DNA from: Acanthamoeba sp. SK_2022b
Taxonomy: Eukaryota > Discosea > Longamoebia > Acanthamoebidae
DNA length: 64,000 nucleotides
Assembly: GCA_027943245.1 (NCBI GenBank)
Contig: JANDJZ010000048.1
Location: 121,507-185,506, forward strand
Reading direction: 5' to 3'
The translations under genes were made by a program, and so were the position numbers. The notes below the pieces were generated by a model that had not been told where the DNA came from, did no database searches, and saw nothing but the letters and a program-made list of their open reading frames with translations. This document shows, in pieces, positions 57,244 through 64,000 of the stretch; within the stretch, counting starts at the first letter, position 1; each line of letters opens with the position of its first letter.

Positions 57244-60083
57244 ATGTTGCAGCTGAACGGAATCAAAAGGGTTACCACAAACAAACTCGGAGAGCTGATG
57301 GATAGGGAAGGTTCACCCTCCTCGCTGATGCCAGTAGGCTCAGAGAGTAGTGCTAGCAAATTTGGAGACGGTACGTCTGTACCGGGCAAGAAGGGTGGCG
57401 GTGTGGATCGGTGGTGACGGGGCGATCTGTACTGCGGGTGGACAGAGGTGTTGGTGCCGCGGCAGCAATGGCAGGCACTGGTGATGCAGAGATACCACGA
57501 CGTACTTGAGATTCGAGAACGGCTGCGGGGCGTAACTGGCCAACCCTCCTATGGGCGGCTTTTGAATGCTGCTCGTACCGAGGTCAAAGAGACGCTTTCC
57601 CACCACAACCTCCTTCAGGTACCGCTTGTTGCTACTGTGGCGCCCTGAATGCGTGGCTAACTGTTGCAAACTGGTGCAGCTTGTCTACCTCTTTTTGCAG
57701 GAGGAGGGCATGAACGACACATTGAAGAGCCTTCAGCAAGAGTCTAAAGTTCCTTGTACTCAGAGCCACCACGGTGCTGCACGCACACCTCCACACTCGC
57801 TAATAATTCCACAGTTTGTAATAGCGACGGCCTGCCTGTTGGTGCAATGACTGGGCTTTTGCGGCTCTCAATCAAAGATACAAAGAACCTGTTTAATGTG
57901 GAGGGGAACGGTAGGCACCACTCTCACATCCATCCGCGATGGTTAGAATGCATACTAACTCAACGCCCCTCTGTGTTACAGAGAGCGGAGACAATGATCC
58001 TGAAGTGTCGGTGTCAGACTTCGTGCCGGTTGCAGTGCCGTTCGATAAAGGTTAAGCTCGAGACACCTGGCAGTCCAGATGGTCTCACAACTTCTGCCCC
58101 TACAGAGACTCAAGAAGATGAGGATAAAGGGCTTGATACAGAAAGCGGCTTGGATGCCCTCACGTTCGACGCAAAGAAAGAGGTGGTGTCCGGCACGCTC
58201 AACGGCCTGATCGCGTGGCTTACTTCGCCAGCAAACTCCGGTCAGTTCCCCCACCATTCTTCAAGCTCGCGGAGGAACTTACCTTCGTCATGTGGCTTGG
58301 CGATCTCGTGCAGACCTCAACTTTAAGAAGATGATTCTGCTCACCTATCACGCTTTCACAACACCGCCTGTGTTCCTCAGCAAGTTCATACGACGCTACT
58401 ACGCCGTCGCCAGGAATCCGACCATGGATGAGGAAACCAAGAAACAGATCCACAACGTACGTCTCCACCTCCTGTCCTCAAACACATTGAAACAGGAGCT
58501 GAGGTCTTACTCTTCATGGCACCAGCGCATCTTCTTGGTGATCAAGATTTGGATTGAGCGCCACAGAGGGGATTGGAATAACGAGAAGCTCGTCTCCCAG
58601 CTCCTTAACTTCCTTGGCAGCATCCCTGGAGAGTCCGTTCCCCTTGGGCTTGCCCTCTTGTTCCACTAGTGTTCTGCGCTTTGCATCGTGGCCTTGGCAA
58701 GCTCCTCCTCTGACTCGCCAATTGCGTCCTTAGCTTGGAGAGGACGAAGCTGCGTAACGCGCTGGATAACAGAGAGAAGAAGTATCAAAAGCTGGATCAG
58801 ACCAACGCACCCGATCCAAAGGTACCTCTTATGTTGCTGTGCTGTCTGCGATCGCAGCACCCTCGAGTAACCATGAACATCATTGGCCAGGTCCCGAAGA
58901 ACATCTCTGTCTTCTCTCCCAACTTGACTCTGGACGACATCGATGAGGAGGAGATCGCCCGACAGCTGACGCTCATCGAATACGAGGTTCGCCACGCCAA
59001 CGTTGAGACAGCATCTGACGCTACAACTGCCCTGTTGATGCGCGACTAACCAAACGATCCCATAGTACTACGAGGCCATTGATTCGTCGGAGATGCTGAG
59101 GAAGGCCTCCACGGACAACGAATCGCGCGAGTGGGGTCCCAACGTTATCGCGTCGCTTGAGGTACGCCTACTTCGCGCAGGCGTTGCCTCTGAAGCACAC
59201 AATCACTCACCCCACCACGGTGACAAAAACGTTTGCCCTCGGTTGCTGTCCTGGCCTGTAGCGCGCCAACAAGGTGGCGCGGTGGGTGGCCACCTCCATC
59301 CTCATCGTGCCCGAGCTCAAGCAGCGCGTCAAAGTGCTTGCGCGCTTCATCCGCATTGCCGACGTGCGTCATCCACCCCGACCCCGGCCCGCTGCAATGG
59401 CGCCACCTGCAGTTTGTGACGTGAGCATGTCTCCCGTGTTCGCCACAGCACTTGCGGAAGCCGCCACAGAACAACTTCGCGACCTTCGCGGCGGTGTTTG
59501 CGGGCATCAACAACTCGTCAGTCTACCGTCTCCGCTTCACACGTCGCGAGCTTCCCAAGGAAGAGAAGAAGGTGAGGATTCCCTCTTCGTCAACTGGTTG
59601 TTCGTGCTAGGGTGAGTCTGACCTTGCGTGTACCTCTTGTAGACGCTGGAGGAGTTGGAGCGATTGTTGAGTCCCGAGAACTCGTACGCCAACTACAGGG
59701 CCGCCCACGAGAGCACGCGGCCTCCGCTGATCCCCTTCCTGTACGTGCTGCGTCTTGTTGTTGTCGTGTTCTGCAGCTGGTGATGGTGATGGTGATGGTG
59801 ATGTGGGCGCGACAGAGGCGTGCACCTGCGTGACATCGCGATGGTGGAGGAGGCGGCTGACGACGATGACGGGAAGGGCGAGGTGGACCTGGTTCGGTGC
59901 AAGTGCTCCTACCCCTTCATCTCGTTTCTCCTCCACCGCTTCAAGCCCATCCCCTACAACTTCCACCACGTCCACCAGATCGCCTCCTTCCTTCGTACGT
60001 TTAGCGTCAAGGAGATCTCGGACGAGGAGATGGATCGTCTCTCCAACACCATCGAGCCCAAGAACTCCGAGTTTGTGCTCTAA
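57244..60083 (+). CDS. LisH-domain Ras guanine nucleotide exchange factor
   Basis: Exon 1 is MLQLNGIKRVTTNKLGELMD... (ATG 57244). An intron GTACGT...GACAG joins to EVLVPRQQWQALVMQRYHDV. A LisH motif follows: LVYLFLQEEGMNDTLKSLQQ. The RasGEF_N module is VVSGTLNGLIAWLTSPANSA, LNFKKMILLTYHAFTTPPVF and IFLVIKIWIERHRGDWNNEK. The CDC25 catalytic domain begins IDEEEIARQLTLIEYE and continues RANKVARWVATSILIVPELK, NFATFAAVFAGINNSSVYRL, PLIPFLGVHLRDIAMVEE and FHHVHQIASFL, ending NSEFVL at 60083. All catalytic landmarks (the GINNSSV block, the P-x-L-P-F-L-G-V-x-L-x-D block) are present. LisH-RasGEF combinations are typical of amoebozoan Ras regulators in chemotaxis and phagocytosis. Confidence 0.92.
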
Positions 60084-60232
60084 ATCATCAATGTATCAAA
60101 TGAAAAGTAGCTCGCCGCAAGAGTTGCTGATCCACCCAAGGAATAATGACAGGATAGGTGAAAGAAATAGAGCTCCAAAACTGGTTTATTGCTCCATTTG
60201 TGGCCCGTTTCCGCTGTACAGTTGTACTTCGT

Positions 60233-60696
60233 TTAGATGTCGGTGACGGTAAGACCTGGGAGGAGCATACATGGGTAAGAAGATTGAAAGAATTTGTTGA
60301 GTTGATGTGAGGGAGAGAACGTACCAGGGGGCAGGGACTGCTTGAGCTTGTCGACCTTGTCGGCCTCCTTCACGACGAGCGTGTACAGGTACTTGCTGCA
60401 GCGGACCTTGAACTTGGTGTTCCTCTTGTTCTTCTTAATCTTGACCCCTATGATTGCGAAAAAAGCTGGGTGAATCCTCCGGACGTAGATGCAGCGTCTC
60501 CGCATCAAAATCGATTGATGGAATTATGAAGAGGAGGGTAGCGTACACTGGGCGTCCTTGCGCCTGGCGGTAAGAAGGAACTGCTTGATCTCTTTGATCT
60601 GCTTGGGCTATAAGATAGAAGATGCATCAGCATTAACACATCACCAGCCCACACAACAGGTTTGCCACTGAATTCAAGGCCCGCGCCGCGTACCAT
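60233..60696 (-). CDS. RPL38: Ribosomal protein eL38
   Basis: The start codon is alone in exon 1 (ATG at 60694-60696, donor GTACGC). Exon 2 reads [20 protein letters not shown], exon 3 [20 protein letters not shown] then [20 protein letters not shown], and exon 4 finishes LTVTDI. This is the full eL38 of about 70 residues, a cytosolic large-subunit protein. The gene is divergent from eL34 with about 240 bases between start codons. Confidence 0.96.
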
Positions 60697-60938
60697 CTTG
60701 AGGAACTTAGCCGAGAGGGAAGGCCAAGATAGCGAGGGAGGAAGAAGGGAGAAAAGAAGAGCAAAGCGAAAGCTGGCCTCTTATTTTCAATAATTCTGCG
60801 TAAGCTTTGAAAAACGATTGGTGCAGAGTCGGTTTGTTGGCTGTCGACATCAACTAATATCTATCAATTTCCACCTTCGAACGTTTTTTCCTCCTCTTCC
60901 CTCTCTATCCTCCAGAGCCGTCCGTCCGATCCGTCAAG
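60697..60938. promoter_or_regulatory. Bidirectional ribosomal-protein promoter with pyrimidine tracts
   Basis: A pyrimidine-rich tract (about 60884-60915) precedes the eL34 ATG. A purine-rich stretch (about 60713-60775), which is pyrimidine-rich in the sense of eL38, precedes the other ATG. Such tracts resemble the 5' TOP sequences of ribosomal-protein mRNAs. No TATA box is evident. Confidence 0.5.
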
Positions 60939-61527
60939 ATGGTTCGTGATTTCTGGCTCTTGCCCCCTTCCTCCTCTCGACTGGGTCTTGTTTTAGGGTG
61001 GGGTGAGGTCATGCATGAGTGCTAAGAGAGGAATCTTTGATCCCCACAGGTGCAACGTCTTACCTACCGCCGCAGGCACTCCTACAAGACCACCTCCAAC
61101 ACCACCCGTGTTGTCAAGACCCCCGGTGGTCGCCTCGCCCTCCAGTACACCAAGAAGAAGGCTAACGGTCCCAAGTGCGGCGACTGCGGCGTCAGCCTCC
61201 CCGGTGTACGTATCTACTAAACTTTGCGAGAGCAATTCTATGCCATCACTATGGCCATTTGTTAACACTCTTTTTCCAGATTGCCCACCTGAGGTCCAAG
61301 GAGTATGCCCGCATCTCCAAGCGTCAGAAGCACGTCACCCGTGCCTACGGTGGTTCTCGCTGCGCTACTTGCGTGCGCCAGAGGTACCATTTCAACGTCA
61401 TCCTACTCTCTTGTACCCCCAACCAATAATGTTGTTTTCTTCCAGGATCGTCCGTGCTTTCCTGATTGAGGAGCAGAAGATCGTCAAGAAGGTGTTGAAG
61501 CAGCAGCACGCTACCAAGGCGAAGTAA
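60939..61527 (+). CDS. RPL34: Ribosomal protein eL34
   Basis: Exon 1 contains only the ATG (60939-60941). After intron GTTCGT...CACAG come [20 protein letters not shown] and [20 protein letters not shown], then [12 protein letters not shown]. Exon 3 is [20 protein letters not shown] then [15 protein letters not shown], and the last exon is [20 protein letters not shown]. The zinc-binding C-G-D-C and C-A-T-C pairs are intact. It is a cytosolic large-subunit protein. The exon layout (a separate start codon) mirrors eL38. Confidence 0.97.
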
Positions 61528-61555
61528 ATGCACATACTGGTAGATAAAGGCTCTG

Positions 61556-61561
61556 AATAAA
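61556..61561 (+). terminator. AATAAA polyadenylation signal of eL34
   Basis: It lies 29 bases after the stop codon and is followed by an A-rich stretch. Confidence 0.55.
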
Positions 61562-61751
61562 TATCATCAAAAAACAAAAAAAATGTTTGTTCTCCGTGCC
61601 GCTGTGCGCAGCCACAGTCACCCGAAGCCTTTGGGGAAGAGTAGCAAGTTGTTTTGGGTGAGCCCAGGCTCATGGCTCCCTGCTTCATTTTTACGCGCTC
61701 CACCTTCGTTTTCTCGTTCGCTTTTCCTTCCTTGCCAGCACAACAAACAAG

Positions 61752-62311
61752 ATGAGGCGTGCGGCATCTTCGGCGCGTGTGGGAATCAGTTTTTCCCGGT
61801 CAGTTGCGGGTGCATCGGTCACTTCACGCGTGTTTGCGGCCGACACTCCGTCGCTCTCCTCTCGAGCAAAGGCAGGAGCCACCGGCACCCTTCGCAGCCG
61901 CAACCTCTCTAATTCCTCTTCTTCATCTGAGTCTTTCACTTCGCCAAAATCTTCAACTGGCACTTCCAGCTCCGGCACCTCTGCGCGCATCCCTGTCGTC
62001 AGTGGCACCGTGGTCCGGTGCGTGGTCACGTTTGTTTACTCCCATTTATTCCGCTTTGATCATCATTCAACTATTTCTGGCCTAATGAAACACCCACTCG
62101 CGAGCTAGACCCCTCGTCGTTGCCGGTGCTCGCCAAATGGGTCCTCTTCTCCTCGAACTCCTCGACGCCGCCGACGAAGGTACTCCTCTCGCTTGCGTCA
62201 CCTTGCTCTCTATCTCTCTCCTTTTTAACACGTGATGACAAACATCTCTCTCTCTCTCCATCCCTCTCCTGCCGTTCCCTCGCGCGAGCAGACGAAGAGG
62301 GGCGTTCTTGA
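61752..62311 (+). CDS. Small, probably mitochondrial protein, unknown function
   Basis: The start MRRAASSARVGISFSRSVAG then ASVTSRVFAADTPSLSSR is Arg/Ser/Ala-rich without acids, as in mitochondrial presequences. The first exon continues with a Ser/Thr-rich stretch to PVVSGTVV. Introns GTGCGT...CTAG and GTACTC...GAGCAG then join RPLVVAGARQMGPLLLELLD to AADEDEEGRS and a stop at 62309-62311. The protein is about 118 residues and I do not recognise it. Its 3' end is only about 58 bases from the 3' end of the convergent HIT4-like gene. An in-frame alternative with different splice choices cannot be excluded. Confidence 0.45.
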
Positions 62312-62369
62312 CCTCGGCCCTGCCCTCGAGGCAGGGAGGAGTACAAGCTGGAGTCGTGCGGGTACTCGC

Positions 62370-64000
62370 TTACAGGACCTTGTCCGCCTTGCCGTAGTAG
62401 CGGTTGACGAACGCCACCTGCAGAGAAGAGAGAGGAGAGACACGGCAACGCCACAACACAAAATAAACAAGGGTGAACACAACTTGAACGAACAAGCGCC
62501 TAGAGAGGGCGTGAGGTGTGCGCACCTTGTTGCCAGAGACGTCGGGGTAGTCGTTCTGGGGGTAGTACTTCCAAATCTTGAGCTCGTCGAGGGCCTTCCT
62601 CTTCTCGGGGCCGAGGGCCTCGATCTTGGCCTTCCAGGCGGCCTTCTCCTCCCTGATTCTCTTCTTCTCGGCGTTGACTGTGTCCTTGATGACCTTGATG
62701 AGCGCCTCGAGCTTGTCCTTGTTCTCCTCGGGGTTCAAGTCGTTGTCCTTCAGCACGTCCGCGGCGATCTCCTGTAGTTGAGGGAAGAACAACGTTCGAG
62801 TGGTTAGCTCTCGAAGAGAACAGTGTTCAACGAGTAAACTAAAACGAAGATGTAGCTGCTTGATGGCACTTGATTCCCCACAGGAGGCTCGAGTCTCAGT
62901 TAAACTAGATCTCCCGAAGAGGAGCAAGCATTATGGAACAGCGTTGCTCTTGCGCTCTGATTTCTCTTCTTTTCGCTTCACTGGTCGAAAGCGAAAAGCT
63001 GCTTTTGGCGCGTGTGTGCGTGTGCGTAGTGTGCGTGTGCAGCGGAAAGGAGGGGGGGGGAGCCGTACGTCGACTTCGTCCATCTCCCAGTCAAACTCGA
63101 AGGTGGCGCCCTTGCCGTTCACCTCTGTAACGACGTTGACGACAGTGTCTTCGTTGCTGGGCTCCTCCTGGGCGCGAGGCAAGAAGATGTAGGGGAGCGC
63201 GAAGTTGAACTTGACCAGCTCCTCCTCCTTCATGTCCTTGAGGCCCTCCCTTCTCTGGTGGGTCTTGAGGAAGAATGCCCGAGGGACGACACTCCTCGGA
63301 TCGGTCCTGTGTGCACACACCGCCATCTTGTTAGCACAAAGAAAGGACAGTGCGGGAGCGCTGGGGCTACTTACTTCCACGTGGACTTGGGAATGTAGGG
63401 GACCCAGTCCATCTTGAGCTCCTTCATGGGCACGAACTCTTCCTCAATCTTCTGGACCGACTTGATGCCGAGCTCGGCGGGAGGGGGCAGGGTCGAGATG
63501 ACTGCTACGATGGCAGGAATAGGCACCACGCGGTCCTTGTCTCCGAACTTGACCAGCTGGGCTGCAGTGGCGAATCGGAGTTGGGGGGGGGGGCAAAACA
63601 TAAGATGGAGAAAATCTTGCGGGCTAGTAGGGACGCGTCACGTACGTTCGGTGACGCCAAACAAGTAAACAGCATGCTTGGCGCCGGCCTTGTAGAGGTC
63701 GCCGTCCTCCTCGAGGGCCTCCTTGAGGTGGTCGAAGTCCCACTCGACATCGAACACGGAGTCGTAGTTCTCCCACTCAGTGCCGACGAGGTAGATGTCC
63801 TTCCACAGCTCCCAGAGCGGTTCGCCCTCGTTGCCCATTCGGTTGTCGATGAGGGCGTGAACGTAGTCCACCTTTCGCTTGTTGGAGCCGTAGTCCTCCA
63901 TGCTCACGCCCCTCTTCTTCACGTCGGCCTTGAGCTGGTCAAGCGTGAGTGGCATGAGGTGCTTGTAGAGGATGGCATAGATGTAGTTGGCCTTGCGGTC
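62370..64000 (-). CDS. HIT4-like protein (plant HEAT INTOLERANT 4 family), 5' end outside window
   Basis: The gene enters from the right edge. The visible part reads ANYIYAILYKHL near the edge and YLVGTEWENYDSVFDVEWDF then DHLKEALEEDG. Next come KHAVYLFGVTE, VVPIPAIVAVISTLPPPAEL, GIKSVQKIEEEFVPMKELKM then DWVPYIPKSTWK, and REGLKDMKEEELVKFNFALP. It closes with ATFEFDWEMDEVD, a Lys/Glu-rich helix (IKDTVNAEKKRIREEKAAWK), LDELKIWKYYPQNDYPDVSG and VAFVNRYYGKADKVL. These blocks match, in order, what I recall of the plant HIT4 family, a chromatin-associated factor needed for heat-induced chromocentre decondensation. Its role in an amoeba is unknown. Introns are short and one exon boundary is followed by a G-run. 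Confidence 0.7.

Noticed and set aside
61583..61912. Alternative plus-strand frame of about 110 codons starting at 61583
   Set aside because: It overlaps the presequence-like start at 61752 in another frame, has no splice logic into the following exons and begins in the 3' flank of eL34.
62232..62777. Plus-strand frame of about 180 codons, Leu/Val-rich
   Set aside because: Its right part is antisense to the conserved C-terminus of the HIT4-like protein; only the left few codons are used by the small mitochondrial-type gene.

Overview
This is a 64-kb stretch of nuclear DNA from a free-living protist, most likely an amoebozoan of the Acanthamoeba type. The evidence is a compact GC-rich genome, short GT-AG introns in nearly every gene, long runs of (CA)n/(GT)n inside introns, gaps of only a few hundred bases between genes on both strands, and the protein repertoire (LisH-RasGEF, ankyrin-RhoGEF, RGS-C2, helicase-associated repeats with a bromodomain). 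Species is an inference; no rRNA or other species marker is present.

Layout, left to right: two tandem paralogues of a fungal-type regulator family (1-5.4 kb, minus; the first runs off the left edge); an LRR/F-box-like gene (5.8-7.9 kb, minus); a CpG-depleted segment (about 8.2-10.0 kb) with a broken membrane-glycoprotein gene ending in a perfect palindrome; a bifunctional PsuG-PsuK pseudouridine-catabolism gene (10.2-14.0 kb, minus); a Csm1/Pcs1-like kinetochore protein (14.2-15.6 kb, plus); a METTL21-type methyltransferase and mitochondrial bL17 (minus); a PPIL3 cyclophilin (plus); an ankyrin-RhoGEF (18.7-22.4 kb, minus); a putative zinc metallopeptidase (22.7-24.8 kb, minus); an RGS-C2 protein (25.2-28.4 kb, plus); an ASX-like PR-DUB subunit (28.7-33.0 kb, minus); a second CpG-depleted island with a truncated nuclease/kinase (Crinkler-like) ORF (33.2-34.6 kb); VPS8 of the CORVET tether (34.7-42.9 kb, plus); a SPO16/PTD-like meiotic protein (43.7-44.7 kb, plus); a secreted Cys-rich protein; a bromodomain/helicase-associated-repeat protein (46.2-49.4 kb, minus); the exon-junction protein Y14/RBM8A; condensin subunit CAP-G (50.6-57.1 kb, minus); a LisH-RasGEF (57.2-60.1 kb, plus); the divergent ribosomal protein genes eL38 and eL34; a small probably mitochondrial protein; and a HIT4-like protein that leaves the window on the right.

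The genes are ordinary eukaryotic single units and form no operon. Several concern chromosomes and chromatin (Csm1-like, SPO16/PTD-like, CAP-G, ASX-like, bromodomain-HA, HIT4-like). E2F-type motifs (GGCGGGAAA/GGCGCGAAA) lie immediately upstream of the Csm1-like and CAP-G genes and further upstream of the SPO16-like gene, suggesting shared cell-cycle control. The two CpG-depleted islands stand out from an otherwise CpG-rich sequence. They look like foreign or methylated inserts and are the most unusual parts of the window.
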